A stretch of 64,000 bases of DNA, taken from Adiantum capillus-veneris (lineage: Eukaryota; Streptophyta; Polypodiopsida; Polypodiales; Pteridaceae). Positions 22,988 through 33,389 of this stretch are shown here, piece after piece; position 1 is the first letter of the stretch, and each line of letters opens with the position of its first letter. The position numbers and the translations under genes are program-made. A model generated the notes under the pieces. That model ran no database searches and was not told the DNA's origin. It worked only from the letters and a program-made list of their open reading frames with translations. Location of the stretch: positions 130,773,891-130,837,890 of the forward strand of contig CM043947.1 in assembly GCA_014529385.2 (NCBI GenBank), read 5' to 3'.

Positions 22988-23740
22988 TGTTAGGAAATAA
23001 GACGTAGCTAAATAGATAATTGAGTAAATTACTTAATGGAGAGAGACAGATTTACATACACGAGATTATAGAGTAGAGAGAGAGAGAGAGAGAGAGAGTA
23101 CACACGATATACGTGGTTCACCCAATGTGGGCTACGTCTATGGGAAAGCATCCACTCAATGGCTTTAGTACTTCAAAACAAGAAGTAGTTTACAAAGGGT
23201 GCTTCACTCTCACCACCTGACACTCACCTTGTTGCATCAACTTCAGACTCTATGAAATGTGTGTAGAAATGTCCTCCTTTTATAGGCCAAAAGGGCTCCC
23301 CTCTCTCATGAGAGGCAGCCATGTGTAGCCGCCCTTGTGTGAATAAGTCCAAATCGGACCCTACAATCCGCCCATGTGTGGCCGCCCTGGAGAAGACAAG
23401 TCCGCTTTTGAATTCGGCCCCACCGGCCACTGACTTCCGACCACCGGCCACCGGCCATTGACTACCGGCCAACCGCCGGTTGTTTTTCGACCACTTTCCG
23501 GCCGCCGTCCGGCCATAATATTCGGACGAAAAGGAATATTCCGGCGAGGGGAAAAAAAGTCTCGGGGGCTTCCGCCCCCGAGGCCCCTAAAGTTGCCCCT
23601 GATTTTTTGCCGTGAAAATTTTGGTTTCCGATGAGTGATTTTTCTTCACGCACGATGGCTTCTCCTCATAATGGGGGCCTTACAAATGTGCGCTTTTACC
23701 ACAGAAAATTACAAGGGTAAATCAGGCTCCATACTTAACA
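22988..23740 (-). mobile_element. 3' LTR of the copia element
   Basis: 753 bp with TG...CA ends. It lacks a 28-bp block present in the other two LTR copies of the family and has the longest AG microsatellite (about 23074-23098). The internal side (23741-23755) reads CCAAGTGAAAAAT on the minus strand, a weak polypurine tract. Confidence 0.9.
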
Positions 23741-23800
23741 ATTTTTCACTTGGAGACTGATCTCCAAACCAAACCTGTGACTGCTTTCCATCCTGGCTTC

Positions 23801-24412
23801 TTATCCTTGAATACCGATTGAAGATGAGCAAAAGCTCAACTTCTCCTTGTTGACCACCTTTGTAAACATGTCTGCAAGATTTTCACTTGTATGCACCTTT
23901 CCTAGCTTTAGCTGTCCCTCTTCCAAAAGAGTGCGTATGAAGTGATATCTCACCTCAATGTGCTTTGTCCTTGAATGAAAGGCTGAGTTCTTCGCAAGAT
24001 GGATAGCGCTTTGGATATCATTGTACAAGACACAATTGTCTTGTTTGAATCCAAGCTCTTCTAAGAATCTGTGAAGCCACAGAATTTCTTTGCTTGCCTC
24101 CGTCATTGCTACATACTCTGCTTCCGTGGTAGAAAGTGAAACCACTTTCTTCAGCTTTGAAGCCCAGCTTATTGCTGTGCCTCCAACCGTGAACACATAG
24201 CCAGTAGTGCTCCTTCGAGTATCTTTGTCACCTGCCATATCTGCATCAGCATACCCTTCTAGAAAAATATCAATTCGTACAAAATACAAAGCATTTTTTG
24301 TTGTCCCTTTTAGATACCTAAGTATCCACTTCACAGCTTGCCAATGCTCTTTACCTGGGTTGTCCATGAACCTACTCACAACTCCCACTGCATGTGCAAT
24401 GTCTGGCCTTGT
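23801..24412 (-). pseudogene. Copia RNase H
   Basis: Frame 24388-23801 starts just past an in-frame TAG (near 24412). It shows TRPDIAHAVG (from the adjoining codons), LEGYADADMAGDKDTRRST, then STTEAEYVAMTEASKEILWL, NSAFHSRTKHIEVRYHFIR and ENLADMFTK. These are the standard copia RNase H blocks with their acidic residues. Apart from the TAG, the domain looks undamaged. Confidence 0.92.
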
Positions 24413-26254
24413 CTAGACCATAGCATACATTAGAGAACCTACTGCTGCAGCATATGGAACTTTAGACATATAGGCTATCTCCTCTTGTGTCTTTGGACAC
24501 ATATCCTTCGTTAGTTTAAAATGACCAGCCAAAGGTGTAGAAATTGGTTTTGCATTTTGCATTGCAAACCTTTCTAGTACCTTCTTGATGTAATCTTCTT
24601 CAGATAGCTTTATTGTCTTCTTCATCCTGTCCCTTGATATTTTCATACCAAGTATCCTCTTTGCAGCACCTAAATCTTTCATTGAAAAAGATTTAGACAG
24701 CTCCTCTTTTAGGTCTTTGATGTCCTGCATGTTAGCACTTGCAATCAACATGTCATCAACATACAACATTAGGATGATGAATTTCCCATGTCCCAAATTC
24801 TTCGTGTAGACGCAGTGATCTGAGTTGCATCTTGTGAATCCATGATCCAACATCCATCGATCAAACTTCAAGTACCATTGTCTTGATGCTTGCTTTAAAC
24901 CATACAAGCTCTTCTTTAATCTGCAAAACATTTTCTCCTTACCTTTTACTTCATAACCCTTTGGTTGAAGCATGTAGATTTCCTCCTCTAAGTCACCGTG
25001 AGGGAATGCCGTATTTACATCCATTTGCTCGAGATTTAGATCATGAGCAGCCACAAGGCTTAAGACAAGCCTAATTGAGTTCATTTTTACAACAGGAGAA
25101 AATATTTCATTGAAGTTAATACCTTTCTTTTGAGAAAACCCTTTTACCACAAGCCTAGACTTGTACCTTTTCTTCCCACCTTCTTCTTCCTTCATCTTGT
25201 ACACCCATTTGTTTTGAAGTGCCCGCTTACCTTTAGGCAACTCAACCAACTCCCATGTTTGGTTGCGATGTAGTGAGTCCATCTCCACTTGCATGCTCTT
25301 CATCCATTCTTCTTTGGATTCATGTTGCATAGCTTCTTCGTATGATTCTGGCTCTCCAGAATCTGAGATCAAGAGATGGTTGAAGGAAGGAACAAACCTT
25401 TCTGGAGGTCTACTTGCTCTTGTATATCTTCGGGGAATAGGTTGAGGCTCCTCATTTGGTTGACGTTGTTGCACATTGTCACCGTTTGCAGTCCTTGAGT
25501 CTTCACCGTCCTCAAGCTCCATGTACTCATCACCTGTTTCTTTTGTTTGTTTTCTTTCCAAGTAATCTTTGTACATATTTTGTTCGTTAAAAATTGCATC
25601 CCTACTCCTTAAGATTTTACCATCTTCAGGATTCCATAGGCGATACCCAAAGTCACCTTCTCCATAGCCAATGAAGAAACACTTTTTGGACTTTGCATCT
25701 AGCTTTGATCTTAGGCTTCTATCTATGTGCATGAAAGCCTCACACCCAAACACTTTGAGAAATGCATAATTCACCGGTTTACCTGTCCATGCCTCTTCTG
25801 GAACTCCCCCATCCAATGCCGTTGAGGGTGACCGATTGATTAAGTACACAAACGTACTTACAGCTTCCGCCCAAAGCTCAAGCGGTAGGCCTGTATGTAG
25901 CCGCATGCTTCGTGCTCGCTCCATGATTGTCATGTTCATCCTTTTCGAAATCCCATTTTGTTGAGGTGTCCTTGGGGTTGTCCTTTGCCTCTGAATGCCA
26001 TTGCTAGCACAAAAGCTTTCAAAAGCTTGGCTACAATATTCGCCTCCATTGTCGGATCTGAGGCATTTAACCTTGGTACCTGTTTCATTCTCCACAAAGG
26101 CTTTCCACCTTTGAAATATGGAAAATACATCGGATTTATTCTTCATGACATAAACCCATGTTTTTCTAGTCGTATCGTCTATGAATGTTACATAGTACAA
26201 TGAGCCACCAAGTGATGGTGTACTTGCAGGACCCCAAACATAAGAATGAACCAA
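24413..26254 (-). pseudogene. Copia integrase core and reverse transcriptase
   Basis: 613 codons open. Integrase catalytic acids sit in FIDDTTRKTWVYVM, LRSDNGGEYCS and TPQQNGISKRMN. In the last, relatives have an E in the V-x-E-R pattern, whereas here it reads I-S-K-R, so the third catalytic acid may be lost. A linker follows, then RT: WELVELPKGKRALQNKWVYK, RLVVKGFSQKKGINF, MDVNTAFPHGDLEEEIYM, SLYGLKQASRQWY and the YVDD box at 24752-24763. Upstream it is out of frame with gag by one base at a 12-base homopolymer. Confidence 0.92.
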
Positions 26255-27682
26255 CTCAAGTTTTTTTTTTTTCTTTCATTTCCTGATTTTTGAAATTTTA
26301 CCCTCTTTTGTTTACCATAAACACAATCTTCATAGAACTCTAAGTCCACTTCTTTCAAACCTGGTAGAAGCTTCTTTGTTTGAAGGATTTGCATTCCTTT
26401 GGCACTCATATGCCCAAGTCGATAGTGCCACACCGCACTGTCAACTTCTGTAGTTGCTGCACATGCTGAAGGTTGCGTGCTAACAGTACACAAGTAAAGT
26501 GTACCGACTTTTTCTCCCTTGGCAACCACCAAAGATCCCTTTGAGATCTTCCACCGTTTGTTTCCGAATGCAATGTTGTGACCTTCATCATCCAATTGTC
26601 CTGTAAAGATCAAATTTTTGCGAAGAGAAGGAACATGCCTAACATCTTTAAGCTTCCATTCATTTCTGTTAGTAGTTTTGACAGAAACTGTACCTTTGCC
26701 GACAATCTCACAAGCTTCATCATCTCCCAAGTATACATACCCAAAATTACCTTTGGTGTAGTCTTGGAAATGTTGCTTGTGTGGTGTCGCATGGAATGAA
26801 GCCCCGGAATCTACTATCCAAGAATTAGACACATTGTCTAATGAGAGAATTAGAGCATCTTGCTTTACTTTACCTGCCACATTGGCCTCCGATATTGGCT
26901 TGTTGTCTTGAGACTCTGTCTCCTTCTTCTTCTTGGACCAGCAATCCTTCTTGACGTGGCCCTTCTTGCCGCAGTTCCAACATTCAAGAACCGACTTTGT
27001 GCGTGACTTGCTTCGTCTTGAGCGATCACGACTCTTTTGGTTTTTGAACCTTTCCTTAGGCCTTCCTCTTGTTTCCACTGACAATGCAGCACTTGATGAT
27101 TCTCCTGTGCTTCTCCTTCGTATTTCCTCGCTTAGGAGAACACCCACAACATCATCAAACTTAAGAGTATTTGTACCGGAGATAGAATTACTTACAGCCA
27201 TCACAAGGCTGTTCCAACTATCCGGTAGAGATGATAGTATAAGGAGAGCTCGCACTTCATCATCATCAAAATGGATTTTCACCGATCCAAGTTGACTTAT
27301 GTTTGTGTTAAAGTCATTTAGGTGTTCTTCAATTGAACCATTCTCTGCCATCTTTAGATTGAACAAGCGCTTCATAAGAAATACCTTATTGGATGCCGAT
27401 GGTTTCTCGTAGAAGTCATCAAGTGACTTCATCAAGTCCTCCGTGGTCTTCATCTCCGAAACATTGAAGGCCACCGTTGATGCGAAGCTTAACCGGATTG
27501 TTCCCAGTGCCTTTCGATCAAGGACAATCCATGCTTCATCTGCCATCGTTGCGGGCTTCTTTGCAAGATCGCCTAGTGGCAAATAGAGGTCCTTCTGGTA
27601 GAGATAGTCTTCAATCTGCATCTTCCAATGTTGGTAGTTTTTGCCGTTGAACTTCAATCTTGAGCTTCCCTTCCTCCGCCAT
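26188..27682 (-). pseudogene. Copia gag, protease and integrase N-terminus
   Basis: The likely true start is ATG at 27682-27680 (encoding MAEEGKLKI), but a one-base shift about 25 bp on puts it out of register with the 489-codon frame. That frame begins KFNGKNYQHWKMQIEDYL. Gag then shows the plant copia core (DDFYEKPSASNKVFLMKRLF), a zinc knuckle CWNCGKKGHVKKDC (26940-26985), the protease site WIVDSGASFHAT, and the integrase H-H-C-C region (HYRLGHMSAKGM, then CVYGKQKRVKF). It loses frame at the A-run 26261-26272. The family is close to TNT1/Tork. Confidence 0.92.
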
Positions 27683-27741
27683 AACTCCCACTCAATTCAA
27701 GGAATCCTTTCCTTGAGATAACTTAGCTACGAGCAAACCTT

Positions 27742-27753
27742 GCTCTGATACCA
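27742..27753 (-). other. tRNA-iMet primer binding site of the copia element
   Basis: TGGTATCAGAGC on the minus strand, separated by AC from the LTR end CCTAACA. Confidence 0.92.
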
Positions 27754-27755
27754 GT

Positions 27756-28508
27756 TGTTAGGAAATAAGACGTAGCTAAATAGATAATTGAGTAGATTAC
27801 TTAATGGAGAGAGACAAATTTACATACACGAGATTATAGAGTAGAGAGAGAGAGAGAGAGTACACATGATATACGTGGTTCACCCAATGTGGGCTACGTC
27901 CACGGGAAAGCAGCCACTCAATGGCTTTAGTACTTCAAAACAAGAAGTAGTTTACAAAGGGATTATACCCTTAATGGAGCTCCCGCCTTGCTTCACTCTC
28001 ACCACCTCACACTCACCTTATTGCATCAACTTCACACTCTATGAAATGTGTGTAGAAATGGCCTCCTTTTATAGGCCAAAAGGGCTGCCCTTTCTCATGA
28101 GAGGCAGCCATGTGTAGCCGCCCTTATGTGAATAAGTCCAAATCGGACCCTACAATCCGCCCATGTGTGGCCGCCCTTGAGAAGACAAGTCCGCTTTTGA
28201 ATTTGGCCACCGGCCATCGGCCATTGACTTTCGACCACTGGCCACCGGCCAACCGACGGTTGTTTTCCGACCACTTTCCGACCACCGTCCGGCCATAATA
28301 TTCCGACGAAAAGGAATATTCCGGCGAGCGGGGAAAAAGTCTCGAGGGCTTCCGCCCCCGTTGCCTCTGATTTTTGGCCGTGAAAATTTTGGTTTCCGAC
28401 GAGTGATTTTCCTTCACGCACAATGGCTTCTCCTCATAATGGGGGCCTTACAAATGTGCGCTTTTACCACAGAAAATTACAAGGGTAAATCAGGCTCCAT
28501 ACTTAACA
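27756..28508 (-). mobile_element. 5' LTR of the copia element
   Basis: 753 bp, partner of 22988-23740. It carries the ATTATACCCTTAATGGAGCT block missing from the 3' LTR but present in the solo LTR at 56358-57114, so the 3' LTR suffered the deletion. Confidence 0.92.
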
Positions 28509-30538
28509 TTCACACACTCTAATTTAACACTAACCCCTTGCTAATTTGATTAAATTTTGCTAACTTACTAATTTGCTATGAAGGATTGGAGCATTTGACC
28601 ATTCAATTGATCTTCAATGGAAAGGTAATCAAGGTGGTATCTCAACCTTCTTAGAATCTAAGGATGTGTAGAATTGTGTAGAGATCCCACCATGATGCGA
28701 TGTAATGTTGATGCTAAGTTGGATGGAAAATTTCTCGATTGTTCGTTTTCATGCCGTCATAATGTCGAAATTTTTAAGATTTGGTGGCGCATGAATTTGA
28801 CAAGTTTCAATTGCTAATTGGTGATTGTAGATTGCTAATTTGGTGCCTTATTGAGTTAATTGCATGCTTCCATGGTCAATTGCAAGTGGGTGTGCACTAA
28901 AATCAAGTGTATGTGCATTTTAATTGAGTGTGTGTATGCCTAATTTTAGGTGTGTGTGCACTATTTTGCTTAATGATTTTTCAATTGTGATGATTGATTT
29001 GTGTTGTGCTCATGCCCAACTAATGATTTGTGAAGTCACATTGCAAATTTGACAAGTATAACCCTTTTGTGTGCGCACCTAAAGATTGGTAAAAATTGCC
29101 AATTTTATTAGTGTGTGTGTGCCTAAAAAGTGTTAAATTGCATGATTGATTCAATTTTTGATTGCATGTTTGATGTGTGTAGTGGTTAATTGCTACGTTT
29201 TTATGCTCAAAACAGGGATTTACACACTCCAATTGTGTCAAATTTTGACCTAATTTTGTCGGTAATTTTGCTAGTTTAATTGTCTAATCTTGATTTTATT
29301 GATGAAATTGTTTGGCAATTGGATTGATGTGATTTTTGCAATTTTGTTTGGCTGCACTATTCTCCTATGTGTGGAGAATTTGTAGAAATTTTTTGGGTAT
29401 TTCTTGGATTATTTTTGTAAAATTTTGGCAAATTTTTTGCTAATTTTTTAATTAATTTTCGGTTAATTTCATAAAATTTTGATATTTTGCGATCTTTACG
29501 AGCTATTTTGTGTGTGCGTATTTACAACATCATTTTGTTCGCATTTGTGCCCTCCGTGGTCAAATTTTGAGCGTTTTACTATTTTCGGGGGTCGGGTTGA
29601 CAATTGTGTCGTAAATTATATTTTCGGTAAGATCTGCTATTTTTGGTGTGCGTTTGCGTGTTGAAAATATTTGGTTGTGATTGTCGGTGATTTTCTAAGA
29701 TTTCTAAAATTTTCCAAGAATTTTTTGGACTTTTTTTGGCAATTTTTGGAATTTTTGGGTGAATTTTAGCGTTTTCGGCTAATTTTGGATCTATTTTTGG
29801 CATTTTTGGAAATTTGAAAATAAGAAAACATTAATAAGAATCCGGTTCGAGCTTTGACGCCTGTGCCTTGCGGAGCATAAACTTCCATGTTGGATAGGTC
29901 TTTACGATCTCTTGGGATAGTTTCCTACGACATTAAAATAATCTTCCTCGATCGTTCTCTCTCGTCTCGTTCCACGTGAACACACTCCCACACCCTCAAT
30001 CTCTCTCTAACTTTCTCTCTCCTCTCCACCCCCTCCATAAGCACGATTATTAACATCCCCCCTTTTGTCTCTCTAACCCCCCTCTCTCTAACTCTCTCAC
30101 TCTCTCGCCTCGCTGCCCGTGCTGTCAGCAAGTGACTGCCCGGCTGTCACGCGCGCGTACGCCCTCCTCCCTTTCTTTTTCTCTTACACACACACACACA
30201 CCTGCTGGCCCGTACTTTTCTCTTCGCGTACATTCTGTCTCTCCCTTTTTGCATCTCGTACTCCCTCTGTCCTCTGCGTCTTGTTGGCTGCAGCCAAGTG
30301 CGCACTGCGTACCCCTCTTGTCCGGCGCCCTTAAGGCCACCCACGCGAACAAAAAAAGCCTGGCTCAGCTTGTCTCATTTTGTGCGCGCCTCGGGACGGA
30401 GGCTCGGGACCCGTTGAGAACACACACACACACACAGCCCGGGTCCCCCGCTCTCTCTTTGTCTTCCGCAGCGACGCGCTTGCACTCTCTCTATTTTCTC
30501 TCTCCTCTGCAGGCGTTGCCTCGCTAGGCCGTGGTACC

Positions 30539-30578
<40 letters not shown>

Positions 30579-31600
30579 AGCACTTGCAGACGCCACGCCC
30601 GTCAGCGAGAGACACGCTCGTCAACACCATCCAGGCTGCAGGTAAGCTTTAAAAATAAAAACAATTTAAAAATCACAAAAATCAAAATTACACAATAAAA
30701 AAAACCACAACAATTAAACAACAAGAAAAAAGAATAAAAAATCACCCGAAAAAATAAAAAAATATATAGAAAAATAAAAAACTCAAAAAAAGATAAAAAG
30801 AGTTAAAAAAATAAAAACCTCATAAAAAATTAGAAGAATTAGAAAAATTCACAAAAAAAACACAGAAAATTCACAAAAAAATAAAAAACACACAAAAAAA
30901 TTATAAAAACCCAAAAATTCCACAGATAATTCACAAAATTAGTAAAAAACTCAAAAAATCATAGAAAATTTGAAAAAGAAATTAAAGAAATCACAAATAA
31001 ATTACAAAAATTTCTAAAAAATAAAAAATTGATCGAAAAAAATTAAAAAATCATTGAAACCATCAAAAATTTCATTAAAAGTAAGAAATTTACAAAAATT
31101 TCTAAAATTGTCAAAAAAAATTCCTAAAAATCAAAACTTTTCCAAAAAATCGTTAAAAATCATAAAAATACTAAACAAATAGAAAATTCAAAATTTCACA
31201 AATAAGTAGGAAAAATGAAAAGGAAGTCGTAGAAAGTTCTAGAAAGAGCCCGAAAAAAGCCAGAAATAGCAAAAAAGCAAAGCCGAGAAGTCCATCGCAA
31301 AGCGAGCGCAAATCGAGAACAAAAGCCAGGAAAAATCGAGCAAATAGCGAAAAAGCCCGAAACAGCAAAAGAACGGCCGAAAAAAGCAACCGAAACCACC
31401 AACTCGAAGCAATGGAGCGTCAGTCAAAATTCAAAAATTTTGCATGCTAGAAATTGGCTAGTGCGAGTAATTGCGCTGTAAATTAGCTTCCAGTTGGACG
31501 AACAGGGACACAACTTACATGCGATTGCAGATTAGGCTAGTACAAGCAGCAAAAATTTTGCTAATCGATACCAAAATCTGATAGGAGACAGTTTTTACAA
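28509..31600. other. Long non-coding leader of the large element
   Basis: No convincing gene. Composition shifts in blocks on the plus strand. 28509-29830 is T-rich with GTGTGTG runs, becoming TTTTTGG-like from 29350. 29930-30620 is pyrimidine-rich (CTCTCT, a CT microsatellite at 30543-30571, CACACA runs) and the most GC-rich part. 30650-31180 is very A-rich. 31200-31400 is A/G-rich (GCAAAAAAGC-like). Open frames in these blocks are products of simple sequence. In related large gypsy elements this position is an untranslated leader. Confidence 0.6.
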
Positions 31601-31622
31601 AACCAGTTGACATGGACTCAAA

Positions 31623-32329
31623 TTGAGCCGAGGGTTCAAGTACAAAGAGCAAGCTAGTAGCAGTGGCAACACATGCACAACTGCAATAGAGCAGATTTTA
31701 CAGCTATATGGCTACAATGGAGATAGAGTCTTATATGCAGATTTCGAAGGCCATAGATACTTGATGAGCAGCAAAAGCAGCACAGGAACCAATATCCTAT
31801 TGATCAGAGTAAATCCAGATTTAGAGAACTCCCAGATGTTCACAGACTTCAGTGGAGCCAGGTATTGCAAGCTCAAAGATGAAGTGCAGATAGAAGTTCA
31901 AAAAGTCAACCCAAATGTTTATGTAGAAGGTGCACATACCAGCAAAACATACAGTTGGTGCATATGCAATCAGGGTCATTGTACATGGATTACAATGGTC
32001 GGATCTATAGTTGAGAGCCAGTATTGGAAGATCCAACAGATCAACCAATAGAAGCAAATCTAATTGGAGAACCAAGTCAAAGACGGTACAAAGGTCAAGA
32101 CGGAGCAATCTATAGCTTGATGCTCACTGTTTTAAAAGAAGGTGCCGACAACTTGGCAAGCACAGAAACAGAAGCTCCTCAGGTAGAGCCTGACATGACA
32201 GAACCAAATGAAATACCACCAGTCATGGCGTATTGCTCAGGTTGTGGACGAAAAGGTGGACATTTTTCTGAAGATTGTCAAAGAAATCCAGACAACAGGG
32301 ACATATCAACCATCAATCAAGGTACATAG
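31623..32329 (+). pseudogene. Unrecognised repeat protein, module 1, with zinc knuckle
   Basis: No family recognised. The first frame (to 32051) has QLYGYNGDRVLYADFEGHRY at 31701 and FTDFSGARYC near 31838. A shift near 31980 leads to the frame with LYMDYNGRIYS (31979-32011), a TGA, then EANLIGEPS and YKGQDGAIYSLM (to about 32126), and a zinc knuckle CSGCGRKGGHFSEDC (C-x2-C-x5-H-x4-C) near 32232-32278. The short motif Y-x-D-x-x-G-x-x-Y recurs three times, about 100-150 bp apart. There is no ATG at the front (first codon TTG). A zinc knuckle in a retroelement after the leader suggests gag, but the flanking sequence does not look like a gag core. Decayed by at least one shift and one stop. Confidence 0.5.
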
Positions 32330-32380
32330 AAAATTGGAAATGCGAATCTCGATGTAAGTGCATTTAACTTGTCACTTTAG

Positions 32381-33057
32381 TTGCAATCAGATAATTCTGC
32401 ATTACCATTAGAAGCACCAGTAAAAACACTGCAAGTTCAAAGTCATCATAAAGATGCACATGCACTTGAAAAGCTTAAAATTGATCCTTTGAATAACAAA
32501 TTCCTGCATGAATTTGATCAAGATGTCCAGATATCACCGAATGTTGAAAAGACTGTTAGATTTGCAAATAATTTGGCATTCACTACCACAAGTGTGCAAT
32601 CATTCACGAGTCTAAGGGGCACATCAAACAGAATGATGTTAGCTTTGTATGGTAAACATAATTCATATGCACACTATGTGGATCAAAAAGGGAAACTGTA
32701 CAAAAAGGATCAACCAGTGTTTGAACAGCCCACATACCAGCTCATAGAAGTGCGTCCAGTGATAGATAAAATCTCAGAGGAAAGAATCTATTATAGCCCA
32801 CCCTCTCTAGAGCTGAAGGATATTACCCGAGTGAACCCAGAAATCTGTTTAGAGCCAAACTCTCGTCCATCAAAAATCAAGCTTCGATGTTGTGACCAAA
32901 CGAGCATATACTTTGACCAAAACAGTTGCAGATATAGACGAGAGTTTAGCATCTATGATGCCTTGGGTCCCGAAACCACAGAAGCTCATATCATAGGAGA
33001 CCCATGGATAGAAAATATCAAGGCAAAGATAATGCTATCTATAGCTTGACTTGGGGA
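32381..33057 (+). pseudogene. Unrecognised repeat protein, module 2
   Basis: A 222-codon frame. From 32642 it repeats module 1 in order: ALYGKHNSYAHYVDQKGKLY, then VNPEICLEP (module 1 VNPNVYVEG), then SIYFDQNSCRYRR, then EAHIIGDPW (module 1 EANLIGEPS), and after one frame change RKYQGKDNAIYSLTWG (module 1 RRYKGQDGAIYSLMLT). The spacing of these blocks is the same within a few codons, so the modules are duplicates about 930 bp apart. The first 85 or so codons (LEAPVKTLQVQSHHKDAHAL) form a linker with no counterpart seen. Function unknown. Confidence 0.55.
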
Positions 33058-33389
33058 ATAATTTGTCATGTTTCAAGGAGATACATAGGAAACTATGTAG
33101 AAGGTTTACAAATGCCAAACAACAATGCTACCCAAAGTGTACCTTCACAGTCCCAGAAGGTGAGACTAAACTAGAACCAAACAATTTTGAACTCTTATAA
33201 TGAAGCAGGCTATAGTGATCACCCTAGGAAGGGGGGAGCTGTAAATCCATCAAGCTCAGCTCATGTGTACCAGGAAATGCTACACTAATTAGAAGCCCTA
33301 GAGCCTTTAACCAACAAAACCCTTCAAAGCAGAAACCATTAGAAGATCATATGGTTGTTGGAAGTTTCCAATTGACCCAGATTCCCTCA

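Larger units (their letters stand above)
22988..28508 (-). mobile_element. Ty1/copia element (TNT1/Tork-like), nearly complete, defective
   Basis: Two 753-bp LTRs (22988-23740 and 27756-28508; TGTTAAG...CCTAACA on the minus strand), a primer site TGGTATCAGAGC two bases inside the 5' LTR, and a gag-protease-integrase-RT-RNase H polyprotein in copia order. Flanks are TTTAC (22983-22987) and TTCAC (28509-28513), a 5-bp target duplication with one mismatch. The LTRs differ by substitutions, a 28-bp indel and AG-repeat length, so the insertion is not recent. It interrupts the leader of the large element. Confidence 0.92.

Noticed and set aside
30119-30652. Cluster of overlapping frames on both strands in the GC-richer leader block
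   Set aside because: Open in several frames at once because of CT and CA simple sequence; no motif.
31171-31427. Minus-strand Phe/Leu-rich frame resembling a membrane peptide
   Set aside because: The A/G-rich strand gives Phe/Leu codons on the complement; overlapping frames look the same.
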